38,044 nucleotides of DNA from GCA-2746795 sp964643965 (GCA_964643965.1 CAZXVH010000039.1:1-38044), one strand, 5' to 3'; positions 24,223 through 32,811 are shown, counted from the first letter of the stretch. A program made the numbers and translations. The notes: generated by a model not told the origin, from the letters alone.

Positions 24223-25017
24223 TTACCTCTGCCAGCGCAACGCCCGTTTCTCAATCAGGGCCACCAGCCCATACATAGAGAGGGCGATCACCGCCAGCGT
24301 CAATAAAATAACAAAGACCAAATCTGTTTTGAACTGGTAGCGAGCCGTCACCAGCAGATAACCCAACCCTTGGCTCTTCGGCTGCACAAATTCACCCACC
24401 AATGCCCCAATCACCGACAGGGTAGCGCCCACTTTTAGCCCGGCCAGGACAATGGGCAGCGAGGCGGGCAGCTCCAGTTTGCGGAAAATCTGCCAGGGGG
24501 TGGCCCGCAGCGATCTCATCACCTCGTACAACGGCGCCGGCACTGAACGCAGCCCGGCGATAATGGCGATTAGCACCGGAAAAAAGACGACCAACGCCGC
24601 CACCAGCACCCGCGACCAGTAGGTGGAAGATATCCAGATGGTGAGCAGGGGAGCAATGGCGATGATGGGGATGGCCTGCGAAGCCACCAGGTAAGGCGAG
24701 AGCAGCCGCTCCGCCAGCCGGGATTTTGCCAGCAAATAGCCCAGGGGCAGAGCCACCGAAAAGCCCAGCAGCAGCCCCGGTATCACTTCCATAATGGTGA
24801 TGAGGCTGTGTCTGAGCAAACGGCCGTCGCCCGCCACCAGTAAAAATTGCTTACCCACCGCCCTCGGCCCCGGCAAGATGAAGCTGTCGTAATTGCCCCA
24901 GGTGACGACAAGCTGCCACACCAGCAGCAAAAACAGGAATGAAACCAGCGTGGCAGCCCAGGTGGGCAGCCTGTGTAAACGATGCACGAATTTCCTCGTA
25001 AATAAGAGCGTGGGCAT
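24223..25017 (-). CDS. ABC transporter permease (SsuC/ThiX-like)
   Basis: This 264-residue inner-membrane permease has about six hydrophobic segments and the BPD_transp_1 signature loop RSLRATPWQIFRKLELPASLPIVLAGLK, which contacts the ATPase (EAA-type loop; given here only to its key residues R, W, K, E, P). The upstream FILPGPRAVGKQF is also typical of the nitrate/sulfonate/pyrimidine-precursor class. It is the first gene of the three-gene import operon; ATG 25017 has only a moderate purine-rich stretch (GAAGAG) upstream. The operon is separated from the upstream flotillin gene by the double-palindrome terminator at 25095-25130. Confidence 0.9.
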   Translation of the reverse strand: MPTLLFTRKFVHRLHRLPTWAATLVSFLFLLLVWQLVVTWGNYDSFILPGPRAVGKQFLLVAGDGRLLRHSLITIMEVIPGLLLGFSVALPLGYLLAKSRLAERLLSPYLVASQAIPIIAIAPLLTIWISSTYWSRVLVAALVVFFPVLIAIIAGLRSVPAPLYEVMRSLRATPWQIFRKLELPASLPIVLAGLKVGATLSVIGALVGEFVQPKSQGLGYLLVTARYQFKTDLVFVILLTLAVIALSMYGLVALIEKRALRWQR

Positions 25018-25094
25018 CTTGCCCGCTCTTCGCCATTTGGAAGGTGGCGCTCCTTTTTTAGTTGGTTCGGGATAAGGGGAAAAGAGGTACAGGG

Positions 25095-25130
25095 GAAAAC
25101 GGCCGTTTCGGAGAGGAAACGGCCGTTTTC
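25095..25130. terminator. Terminator built from two AACGGCCGTT palindromes
   Basis: GAAAACGGCCGTTTC (25095-25109) and GAAACGGCCGTTTTC (25116-25130) pair over 15 bp with a 6-base loop, and each arm is itself palindromic. It follows the flotillin stop on the minus strand, with AAAA/TTTT at the stem base, and likely stops that transcript before the ABC operon. Confidence 0.7.
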
Positions 25131-25156
25131 ATACCTCATAAAATTGCCTTAAAAAG

Positions 25157-26677
25157 CTACTCGCTCTTTTCCGACTTTGGCGCTTCTGCCGCCTCTTTGT
25201 CGGTTGATTCAGACGATTTTATGCCGGCCAGACCGCTGATCGCGCCCATTAAATCAATGCCGGTCAGCGCTTCCACCGTCGCCGGCACTTCCGAAATAAT
25301 CTGCGTCACATCGCGGGTCACTTTCGCCGCGCCAGTAGCCGACTTCTCATCGCCGCTGTTATTGATGACCACAATGCGCTCCGTTTTCGCCAGCGGCGCC
25401 GAAATAGCAGAGGCAATCTCCGGCAACTTATCTAGCAGTTGTTGAATAACGGCCGCTTGCGTATATTCCTTCCACGATTCCGCCTTTTTCAGCGTGGCTT
25501 CCGCCTCCGCCAACCCTTGCTGCAGGATAACTTCCGCTTCCGCCAACCCCTTTTGGCGCAGCACCGCCACCTCCGCCAGCCCTTTGGCTTTGGCGGCGTC
25601 CGCTTCCGCCTCGCCTCGTCTGCGAATGGCCTCCGCTTCGCCAGTTGCCTCGGTTTGTAACTGGAATTGACGGGCTTCCGCCAGGGTGCGCACCTTATAC
25701 TGTTCCGCTTCGGCCGGTTTACGCACCGTCGCTGTCAATTCCTGTTCCCGCCGCAGCGCTTCTTGATGCTGTACCTCAATCTGCTTTTGCCGGGCCACCA
25801 CTTCCACCTGAACCTCTTGTTCTTTGACTTCCTGGTTGGTGATATTGGTTTGCAGGGTATAAGCCAACTCTGCCTCGGCGCGTTTGCGGTTCGTTTCCTG
25901 CTCAAACTGCGCCTTTTCTACCTCAAACCCTTTGCGGCTCTCGGCAATCTTCGTTTCCGCTACAAACTTGGCCGATTCCCCTTCCTGCCGGGCGCGGGCG
26001 CTCTCGATGGTGGCGTCACGGGCGGCTTCCGCTTCACCAATAGCCGCATCTCGCTTTACCTGGGCAATGCGCGGCCGGCCAAGCGCTTCTAAATATCCTT
26101 CGTTATCGCTAATATCCTTGATCACAAAGGAGACGATCTCCAGCCCCATGCTGGCCATGTCATCACCGGAAACTTCTTGCACCTTTTGCGCAAACGCTTC
26201 CCGGTCACGATACAACTGCTCCACCGTCAGCGTACCCAAGATAGCCCGCAAGTGACCGGCCAATGTTTCATGTGCCACATGCTGAATTTCACCATGTGTT
26301 TTGGAAAGGAACTGGATAGCAGCGGTGCGAATTGAGTTTTCATCGCTGCCAATTTTCACCTGCGCCACCCCATCCACGGTCACGGGCACACCTTGCACCG
26401 TGGGCACATCCGGGGTGGTGATGTCGATGGTCATGATTTCCAGCGACAAATCATCTACCCGCTCCAACACCGGCCAAATAAAAGCTCGCCCGCCAGTGAT
26501 AATGCGGAACTTGCTTTCCATCTCGCCTAATTCAGCGTCTCTACGGCCGGCGCCACGCCCTGAAATAATCAAGACCTGGTTTGGTCCCACTTTTTTGATG
26601 CGGCTCGACCAGCCAAAGATCAAGGCAAAGACAATAAAAATAAAGATGAGGATGCCAATGGCAACAAAGGCATTCAT
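25157..26677 (-). CDS. Flotillin-like membrane scaffold protein (FloT/YuaG type)
   Basis: This 506-residue protein has one N-terminal membrane anchor (residues about 3-23, FVAIGILIFIFIVFALIF), a PHB/SPFH domain (about 30-200) with RIITGGRAFIWPV and VDGVAQVKIG, then a long Ala/Glu-rich coiled coil (about 210-420) with repeated EA.A and GLAEAE units, and a polar tail. Flotillins form oligomeric membrane microdomain scaffolds that tune fluidity and organise signalling and transport complexes. GGAGG precedes ATG 26677. The nfeD gene lies 73 bp upstream in the same direction, matching the yuaF-yuaG order of Bacillus. The partner complexes in this organism are not known. Confidence 0.93.
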   Translation of the reverse strand: MNAFVAIGILIFIFIVFALIFGWSSRIKKVGPNQVLIISGRGAGRRDAELGEMESKFRIITGGRAFIWPVLERVDDLSLEIMTIDITTPDVPTVQGVPVTVDGVAQVKIGSDENSIRTAAIQFLSKTHGEIQHVAHETLAGHLRAILGTLTVEQLYRDREAFAQKVQEVSGDDMASMGLEIVSFVIKDISDNEGYLEALGRPRIAQVKRDAAIGEAEAARDATIESARARQEGESAKFVAETKIAESRKGFEVEKAQFEQETNRKRAEAELAYTLQTNITNQEVKEQEVQVEVVARQKQIEVQHQEALRREQELTATVRKPAEAEQYKVRTLAEARQFQLQTEATGEAEAIRRRGEAEADAAKAKGLAEVAVLRQKGLAEAEVILQQGLAEAEATLKKAESWKEYTQAAVIQQLLDKLPEIASAISAPLAKTERIVVINNSGDEKSATGAAKVTRDVTQIISEVPATVEALTGIDLMGAISGLAGIKSSESTDKEAAEAPKSEKSE

Positions 26678-26750
26678 AGTTTCCTCCTACGGGGAACAAT
26701 AAACCGACCGGGCAAATGAAGTCCAACTGCCAACGGCCGGAACCAATAAA

Positions 26751-27317
26751 TTACTCAATTTCGCTAATTAAACGAACCACAGCCACCCGGCCGGTAATAC
26801 GCTCAATGGTGACAAATGCGCCCCGTTGGATTTCTTCATTAGTGGCAGAACGTGCGCCTAATGTGACCCGGCCGCTGATATTATCAAAGGCAATAGTGCC
26901 CACGCCATCTGGCGGAATGGTAATGATCACTTCTGCTTCACGCCCTTTGGCGTCATCTTGCAGGCTGTAATGGCTGGATTTGCTGGGGGAAAGCACATAA
27001 AGAAAAAGAGCCTGAGCCAGGACGCCGACGATCAAACCGACGGCCGTTGACCACAAAATACTGGGCAGCGGCTCCATGTCCAGGTAAAGGCGGGTGATCA
27101 AACCGGTGAGACCAAAGGCCGCGCCAAACATGGCTAAGACAAAGGGGCTTAAGCTGATAAAACTCATGTCGGCGTCTACGTCAGCGTCGAGGCCCACATC
27201 CAGGGCATCACCAAAATCAGCGCCGACCAGGCTCATAACAGCAAAGACAAAGCTAATGAGCAAAATGACCGCATAAATGAGGGTGAGTGCGCCAGATGAA
27301 AATAGTTCTTCGAACAT
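26751..27317 (-). CDS. NfeD-family membrane protein, flotillin partner (YuaF-like)
   Basis: This 188-residue protein has three hydrophobic segments (about 10-30, 55-75, 85-110), a very acidic loop after the first (DALDVGLDADVDADM), and a C-terminal OB-fold-like domain (GREAEVIITIPPDGVGTIAF ... ISGRVTLGAR). There is no ClpP-like protease domain, so it is the short NfeD1b/YuaF form that acts with flotillin. GAAGGA precedes ATG 27317. Upstream on the minus strand a TATAAT at 27425-27430 may be the operon -10, and a 15-bp tandem direct repeat lies in the leader. Confidence 0.88.
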   Translation of the reverse strand: MFEELFSSGALTLIYAVILLISFVFAVMSLVGADFGDALDVGLDADVDADMSFISLSPFVLAMFGAAFGLTGLITRLYLDMEPLPSILWSTAVGLIVGVLAQALFLYVLSPSKSSHYSLQDDAKGREAEVIITIPPDGVGTIAFDNISGRVTLGARSATNEEIQRGAFVTIERITGRVAVVRLISEIE

Positions 27318-27331
27318 GAGGTTCCTTCTTT

Positions 27332-27361
27332 AAGACAACGTTCCGAAAGACAACGTTCCGA
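27332..27361. repeat. 15-bp tandem direct repeat in the nfeD-flotillin leader
   Basis: AAGACAACGTTCCGA occurs twice head to tail (27332-27346, 27347-27361), and AACGTT inside it is palindromic. It lies 15 bases upstream of the nfeD start, between the putative -10 (27425-27430) and the gene, so it could be a regulator site or simple slippage. Confidence 0.65.
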
Positions 27362-27517
27362 TTTGCGTGGCTGCCCTTTCATTCGGGCCAGTGTGCGGCA
27401 GCCGATTTTGCCAGGCTGTACCGTATTATATCACCAAATTTTATATAGATATGGGAATTCGGGTTGTAACGAATCCCCAAGAAGTTGAACTTCCAAAACG
27501 CAATCTATTTACATCCA

Positions 27518-28432
27518 TTAAAGCGTAAACATCTGCCCAGTCTGCGCGACTTGCGTGCCGGCCGCCGCCACTTGAGCGCGGATCGGGGAATCCACATCCA
27601 GGGTCGGGTTGGTATGGTTAAGGTGCGTCAGCACCAGTTCACAGTCCAGGTGAGCAAAGCGCTGCAAGGTATCGGGGATGAGGGGATGGGCGGCGGGAGA
27701 ACGGCCGTTTAACTCCGCCGCGCTGTAAAAAGCGCCATCCACCAGGGCGATGTCTACGCTGTTGAGCGTCTCCGCCGCTTCCGGCCAGGCATCCCACCTG
27801 TCGATGTCCGGCAGGTAGAGCAGGCTGCGCGTTGGCCCTTGAATTTTGTAGGCAAACGTACCCGCCCCCCACTCATCCCGATGCGGCACGGGCACGGCCG
27901 TTATCTGCACATCCGCCGCCACATCCACATACTGCCCCGGCGCGAGAGGCACAATGCGCAAATTTTCCACCAGCGGCGACCAGAGCGGCATGGCTTGCAG
28001 CAGGTAGCCCAGTTCCGCCGGGGCGTAGAGCGGTAGCCGCGTCACGGCCATCGCTTCCGGACCCAACTGCGGCAGGCCGCCGATGTGACCCAGGTGGGCA
28101 TGGGTGATAAAAATGCCATCCGGCTGGCGCAGCCGTTCCGGGCGTTGCGGCTGCGGCTCTAAAACGGAAGCCAGTAAATTAAGCTGATAGCTGATGTCAG
28201 GCGTGGCGTCAAAGAGATAAACGGCCGTTGAGCCTGTCGAAACGCGGGTATCCACCAGCGCCAGGCAAGCGGCGTATTCTCGTTTCTCGGGCGCAGCAAA
28301 AGCGGCCAGACAGCGCGGGCAGCGACAGCCGATGTGCGGCAGCCCGCCATCCTGCATGATGCCTAGAATAACGGCCGTTACCGTTCCCGATTCAAAATCC
28401 AATCCTGGTAAACCTGCATCCAAATCGACCAT
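27518..28432 (-). CDS. PqqB-like metallo-beta-lactamase-fold hydrolase
   Basis: This 304-residue soluble protein has the metallo-beta-lactamase fold of the PqqB branch. ILGIMQDGGLPHIGCRCPRC contains the Cys cluster CxCxxC seen in PqqB proteins. The first metal motif is THAHLGHIGG (H-x-H-x-G-H, with Gly in place of the usual Asp), a later His is in VPVPHRDEWG, and the last is LTHLNHTNP. No pqqA, C, D or E gene is nearby, so a role in pyrroloquinoline quinone synthesis is not supported; call it a PqqB-like hydrolase of unknown substrate. The ribosome-binding site at 28432 is weak. It is divergent from the aminotransferase across a palindrome. Confidence 0.83.
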   Translation of the reverse strand: MVDLDAGLPGLDFESGTVTAVILGIMQDGGLPHIGCRCPRCLAAFAAPEKREYAACLALVDTRVSTGSTAVYLFDATPDISYQLNLLASVLEPQPQRPERLRQPDGIFITHAHLGHIGGLPQLGPEAMAVTRLPLYAPAELGYLLQAMPLWSPLVENLRIVPLAPGQYVDVAADVQITAVPVPHRDEWGAGTFAYKIQGPTRSLLYLPDIDRWDAWPEAAETLNSVDIALVDGAFYSAAELNGRSPAAHPLIPDTLQRFAHLDCELVLTHLNHTNPTLDVDSPIRAQVAAAGTQVAQTGQMFTL

Positions 28433-28463
28433 AACTCAAAACCTCGATAAAATAATGTAAGAG

Positions 28464-28492
28464 ATTACAAAAGTCTATCAGACTTTTGTAAT
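28464..28492. promoter_or_regulatory. 13-bp perfect inverted repeat between the divergent hydrolase and aminotransferase genes
   Basis: ATTACAAAAGTCT pairs perfectly with AGACTTTTGTAAT around 3 bases. It lies 31 bp from one start codon and 27 bp from the other. It may be an operator for both genes or a repeat hairpin; nothing in the sequence decides this. Confidence 0.6.
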
Positions 28493-28519
28493 CCAGGACG
28501 TCAATATTTGGAGAATGAT

Positions 28520-29698
28520 ATGAAACCTCTATCCACCCTCGTCAGCAGCATCCCGTCCTCGCCCACGCTGGCGGTCAACGACAAGGCCAAAGCGCTGCAA
28601 GCGGCGGGCCATGACGTGATTGCCCTGGCCGGCGGCGACCCCGACTTTGCCACGCCGCCCCACATCATCGAGGCGGCGCTGGCGGCAATGCACAAGGGGG
28701 CGACCCATTATCCCGCGCCTATGATCGGCATTGTGCCTGCTCTGGAAGCCATCGCCGCCAAAATGGAGCGGGAAAACGACGTCGCCATTCCCGACCCGCG
28801 CCACCAGATCATCATCACCCCGGGCGGCAAATGGGGGCTGTACCTGGCGTTAACGGCCGTTCTCAATCCTGGCGACGAAGTGCTGATCTTAGAACCCAAC
28901 TGGGTCTCCTACCCGCCCATGGTGACGCTGGCCGGGGGCGTGCCCGTGCCCGTCAGCCTGCCGGCGGACGACAATTTTCGCATCACCGCCGCCCAGCTGC
29001 GCCAGCATCTCACGCCGCGCACCAAAGCGCTCATGGTCAACACCCCTTGCAATCCCACCGGGCGTGTGTTGACCCAGGCCGAGTTTGACGACATCGTAGC
29101 CGTGGCCACGGCAGCCGACCTGTATGTGATCGCCGATGAAATTTACGAGAAACTGGTCTTTGACGGCCGTTCTCATCTCTCTTTGGCCGCGGCTCCCGGC
29201 ATGGCCGAACGTACTCTCACCATCAACGGCCTCACCAAATCCTACGCCATGACCGGTTGGCGGCTGGGCTGGCTGGTCGGCCCGGCCAACATCATTAAAG
29301 TGGCTACTAAAATGAACAGCCAAACCGTTTCTTGCGCGGCCACTTTCTCCATGTACGCTTGCATCGCCGCCCTGAACGGCCCACAAGATGTCATTTATGA
29401 AATGCGCGATGCGTACCAGGCGCGGCGGGATTTTATGGTGAAGGCGCTCAACGAGATTGAGGGGGTCGCCTGCCGTTCCATTGAAGGGGCCTTTTACCTC
29501 TTTCCCAGCTTCCCCGGCAGCGGCAAAAACAGCCTGGAACTGGCCGACGCCCTGCTGGACAAGGCTCAAATCGCCGGCACACCGGGCATCGCCTTCGGCC
29601 AAAGCGGGGAAGGCCACGTGCGCTTCGCCATCTCCACCGCCCAACACGATCTGGAACGCGCCGTCGAGCGTTTGGCGCGGATAGCGCATGAATTGTAA
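28520..29698 (+). CDS. Class I/II PLP-dependent aminotransferase (aspartate aminotransferase-like)
   Basis: This 392-residue cytosolic fold-type I transaminase starts at ATG 28520, with GGAG 6 bases upstream (TTG 28508 is less likely). It shows LAGGDPDFATPPHI (N-terminal substrate loop), NTPCNPTGRV, the cofactor Lys at about residue 240 in LTKSYAMTGWRLGW, and the C-terminal HVRFAIS with the substrate-carboxylate Arg. The set fits the Igamma/Ib aspartate aminotransferase group. Exact amino acid specificity (Asp, aromatic or other) cannot be read. A 14-bp inverted repeat (29714-29727/29740-29753) follows and separates it from sbcC. Confidence 0.93.
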   Translation: MKPLSTLVSSIPSSPTLAVNDKAKALQAAGHDVIALAGGDPDFATPPHIIEAALAAMHKGATHYPAPMIGIVPALEAIAAKMERENDVAIPDPRHQIIITPGGKWGLYLALTAVLNPGDEVLILEPNWVSYPPMVTLAGGVPVPVSLPADDNFRITAAQLRQHLTPRTKALMVNTPCNPTGRVLTQAEFDDIVAVATAADLYVIADEIYEKLVFDGRSHLSLAAAPGMAERTLTINGLTKSYAMTGWRLGWLVGPANIIKVATKMNSQTVSCAATFSMYACIAALNGPQDVIYEMRDAYQARRDFMVKALNEIEGVACRSIEGAFYLFPSFPGSGKNSLELADALLDKAQIAGTPGIAFGQSGEGHVRFAISTAQHDLERAVERLARIAHEL

Positions 29699-29713
29699 AA
29701 GGAGATTAGAAAT

Positions 29714-29753
29714 TAGAGATTGGAGATCGCAATCTCCCAATCTCCAATCTCTA
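29714..29753. terminator. Inverted repeat between the aminotransferase and sbcC
   Basis: TAGAGATTGGAGAT (29714-29727) pairs with ATCTCCAATCTCTA (29740-29753). TATCTCTATCTCTACC follows, pyrimidine-rich rather than a clean T-run. It is likely a terminator or repeat hairpin. Confidence 0.55.
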
Positions 29754-29778
29754 TCTCTATCTCTACCTCAGGTACATT

Positions 29779-32772
29779 ATGATTCCACTCCGACTTGAAC
29801 TGACAAACTTTCTCTCTTACCGGGAAACGGCCGTTCTCGATTTCGACGGCATCCATTTAGCCTGCATATCCGGGGCGAATGGCGCGGGTAAATCCAGCAT
29901 TCTGGACGCCATCACCTGGGCGCTCTTTGGCAAAGCCCGCAGCAAAAGCGACGATGACCTGGTCAACCGCCGCGCTGCGCTGACCGATGACGCGGCGGAA
30001 GTGAGCTACACCTTCACCCTGGAAGGCAGCATTTATCGCGTCATCCGGCGCAAACAGGTCGGCAAAGGGACCAGGCTGGAACTGCAAATCCTGAGCGGCG
30101 GCGACCGGGAAACGGGTCAATGGAAGACGCTCAGCGAAACCAAAATCCGGGAAACGGAAGCGGCCATCGAAGAACTGCTGCGTATGAATTACGACACCTT
30201 CATCAACGCCAGCTTCTTGCTGCAAGGCAAAGCGGATGAGTTCACCACCAAGACGCCAGGCAAACGCAAAGAAGTGCTGGCCGATCTGCTGGGCGTAAGC
30301 CAATGGGATCAGTATCGGGACGCCGCCGCCGAACAACGCAAAGCCGCAGAAACGGCCGTTACCCTCTTAGACGCCCAAATGAGCGACATCGACCACGAAC
30401 TGACCGAAGAAGAAGCGCGGCAAACGGCCCTGGCCGCCGCCGAAGCGGCCCGCGCCATCGTCGCCGCCCGGCTGGCCGACAAAGAAAAACTGCTGGCTCA
30501 ACTCAGATTGGTGGAAACGGCCGTGCAGCAGCAGCAAGCCATGATCAAAAATTTAGAGAGCAACCTGTCCCGCGCCCAAACCAGTCTCGCCAATCTGGAG
30601 AAAACGCAGGCTCAGCGCCAGCAAGAGCGAGACAGCTACCAGGCGGTGTTAGACGAGGCCGAAGCCATCGCCGCCGCCTTTGCCGCCTACGAGCAAGCGG
30701 AAGCCAACTTGCGCGACTGGCAGGTCAAAGCCGACCAGTTCAACGCCCTCCAACGGGAGAAACACGCCCACGATCTGACCATCACCCAGGAGCGCAGCCG
30801 CCTGACCGCCCGTCACAAAGAGTTGACGGCGCAGCAGGCCAAGAGCGAGGCGGCGCAAACCGAGCGGGGCATCGTCGCCCAAAATTTGGCGGAGGCGCAG
30901 GCGGCGCAGACCACCAGCGCGGCCGAGTTGGCGGCGTTGACGCAGCAGGTGGAGGCGTGGCACGAGGCTCGCCGCATCTGGCAGCAGTTGGAAGCGGAGC
31001 GGGCCAGCCAGCAAAAGGAATTGGCGCGTTGGCAAACCGAAGCAGTGAAAATGGAAAAGCTGGCGACAGAGCAAACGGCCGTTACCCGCAACCACGCCGA
31101 AGCCACCCAGGAACTGGCGCAGGTTTCAGCGGCGCTGGACGCGATGGCCGCGCAGCATACGCGCCATGCGCACGCATTGGCCGACCTCAACAGCCTCCAC
31201 GCGGAGCAGCCCCGTTTGCATGAACAGATGAAAAAGATGCGCGACCGCCTCGACCGGCTGCAAGCTGAAACCGGCGGTGACTGTCCCTTATGTGGGCAAG
31301 AATTGAGCGAAAGCCATCGTCACACCGTCCTGGCAGAACTGCAAACGGAAGGCACAGAAGCGGGCGACCGCTACCGCGCCAACCAAAAACAAGTCAAATC
31401 GCTAACGGCCGAGGTCGCCGACCTGGAGCAGCAGCTCAAGCAAAAACCGCGCCTGGAAAAAGAGCAGCAAACGCAGCGCGACCGTCTGGCCCGGGCCGAA
31501 GCCCGTCTGGCGGAATTGGCTCAGGCGCTGGCTGACTGGGAGCAGGGGGGCAAAGTGGAGCTGGCAAAAATCGAGGCGCTGGTGGGGGAAACGGCCGTTC
31601 TCGAAGCGCAAAAGCAAAAAGTGGCGGAACTCAGCAGCGCCGCCCAGCAAAAAGAAGCGTTGGAAAAAACACAGCAAGCACAGCAGCGGGCCATCGCTAA
31701 CGCCGAAGCGCGTCTGGTGGAAATTGAGCGCCTGCTGGCAGACTGGGCGGAGCGCGGCCAACCGGAATTGGCGGTGGTGACGGCGCAGCTTGAGGCCAAC
31801 GAATACGCAAAGGAAGCGCAAACGGCCGTTGCCAGCCTCCGGCAGCAAATGGATGAATTGGGCTACGAGGCCGCCGCCCACAACGCCGCCAAACAAGCCC
31901 ACGCCGCCCTGTCCGACGCCCCCAAACGACAACAAGCGTTAGAACAAGCGCAAACGGCCGTTGCCACCCTGCAAACCACGCTCACCGACCTCGCCGCCCA
32001 ACTGACCGCCCAACAGCAAACGGTGACTGATCTGGAAACGCAAAAGGAAGCGGCCGTTGCCCAGTTAGCCGCGCTCCAGGCTGATGGCGGCGATTTACGC
32101 GCCGTGGAAAATGAGGTGATGGATTTGCGCGAAGAAGAGGTGGCCGCCAACCGCACCGTGGGCGCAGCCCAGCAGCGGCTCAGCGTGTTGGGCGATTTGC
32201 GCAAACGGCGCGAGCAGTTCCTGGCAGATCGCGCCGCCAAGACGCTCCTGGTACAGCGGCTCAAGCTGCTGGAAAAGGCGTGCGGACGGGATGGCGTGCA
32301 GGCGCTGCTCATCGAACACGCCCTGCCGGAAATCGAGGAGCGGGCCAATGTCTTGTTGGAACGGCTCACCGGCGGCGAGATGCGCGTCAGCTTTGAGACG
32401 CAGAAGCAGCTCAAAAGCCGGGATGGCATCGCCGAGACGCTGGATATCCGCATCAGTGACGGGGCTGGAGAACGGCCGTATGACAACTACAGCGGCGGCG
32501 AACAGTTCCGGGTGAACTTTGCCATCCGCCTGGCGCTGTCCCAGTTGTTGGCCAAACGGGCGGGGGCGCGGCTGCAAACGTTGGTAGTAGATGAGGGGTT
32601 CGGCAGCCAGGATCCAAACGGCCGGCAGCGCCTGGTGGAAGCGATCAACACCATCCAAGATGACTTCGCCCGCATCCTGGTCATCACCCACATCGACGAA
32701 CTGCGCGACGCCTTCCCCACCCGTATCGAGGTGGTGAAGACGTTGTCGGGGTCGGAAATTGTGGTGGTTTAG
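29779..32772 (+). CDS. sbcC: SbcC/Rad50-family nuclease ATPase subunit
   Basis: This 997-residue SMC-like protein has a Walker A GANGAGKSS (about residues 33-41), a long coiled coil, a zinc-hook CPLCGQEL with Cys 502 and 505 exactly mid-chain, a second coiled coil, then signature YSGGEQFRVNFA and Walker B TLVVDEGFGSQD. With SbcD (Mre11) it processes DNA ends and hairpins; no sbcD is adjacent in the window. The coiled coil carries seven AACGGCCGTT-type copies, all read as Thr-Ala-Val after Glu or Gln. The last 145 bp of the gene are duplicated downstream (33896-34047), but this copy is complete. It is followed by a hairpin (32779-32811) and two small gene pairs. Confidence 0.95.
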   Translation: MIPLRLELTNFLSYRETAVLDFDGIHLACISGANGAGKSSILDAITWALFGKARSKSDDDLVNRRAALTDDAAEVSYTFTLEGSIYRVIRRKQVGKGTRLELQILSGGDRETGQWKTLSETKIRETEAAIEELLRMNYDTFINASFLLQGKADEFTTKTPGKRKEVLADLLGVSQWDQYRDAAAEQRKAAETAVTLLDAQMSDIDHELTEEEARQTALAAAEAARAIVAARLADKEKLLAQLRLVETAVQQQQAMIKNLESNLSRAQTSLANLEKTQAQRQQERDSYQAVLDEAEAIAAAFAAYEQAEANLRDWQVKADQFNALQREKHAHDLTITQERSRLTARHKELTAQQAKSEAAQTERGIVAQNLAEAQAAQTTSAAELAALTQQVEAWHEARRIWQQLEAERASQQKELARWQTEAVKMEKLATEQTAVTRNHAEATQELAQVSAALDAMAAQHTRHAHALADLNSLHAEQPRLHEQMKKMRDRLDRLQAETGGDCPLCGQELSESHRHTVLAELQTEGTEAGDRYRANQKQVKSLTAEVADLEQQLKQKPRLEKEQQTQRDRLARAEARLAELAQALADWEQGGKVELAKIEALVGETAVLEAQKQKVAELSSAAQQKEALEKTQQAQQRAIANAEARLVEIERLLADWAERGQPELAVVTAQLEANEYAKEAQTAVASLRQQMDELGYEAAAHNAAKQAHAALSDAPKRQQALEQAQTAVATLQTTLTDLAAQLTAQQQTVTDLETQKEAAVAQLAALQADGGDLRAVENEVMDLREEEVAANRTVGAAQQRLSVLGDLRKRREQFLADRAAKTLLVQRLKLLEKACGRDGVQALLIEHALPEIEERANVLLERLTGGEMRVSFETQKQLKSRDGIAETLDIRISDGAGERPYDNYSGGEQFRVNFAIRLALSQLLAKRAGARLQTLVVDEGFGSQDPNGRQRLVEAINTIQDDFARILVITHIDELRDAFPTRIEVVKTLSGSEIVVV

Positions 32773-32811
32773 CCGCCAAGAAATTCAACTTTTCAAAAAA
32801 GTTGAACTTCT
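32627..32811. repeat. Repeat B, copy 1 (3' end of sbcC plus hairpin)
   Basis: This stretch, containing the last 146 bp of sbcC and the AGAAATTCAACTTTT/AAAAGTTGAACTTCT hairpin (32779-32811), reappears almost unchanged at 33896-34088, with a 6-bp CTGGTC insertion and a few substitutions. It is preceded by CGGCCGGC (32619-32626), where the copies stop matching. Confidence 0.9.

Noticed and set aside
25018..25156. TPP or FMN riboswitch in front of the ABC operon
   Set aside because: The leader holds a terminator built of two palindromes and none of the conserved riboswitch boxes I could recognise.
27518..28432. PQQ biosynthesis locus
   Set aside because: Only a PqqB-like hydrolase is present; pqqA, C, D and E are absent from the neighbourhood.
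30303..31223. 306-codon plus-strand frame inside sbcC
   Set aside because: It is an Arg/Gly/Pro-rich shift of the sbcC coiled coil, caused by codon bias.
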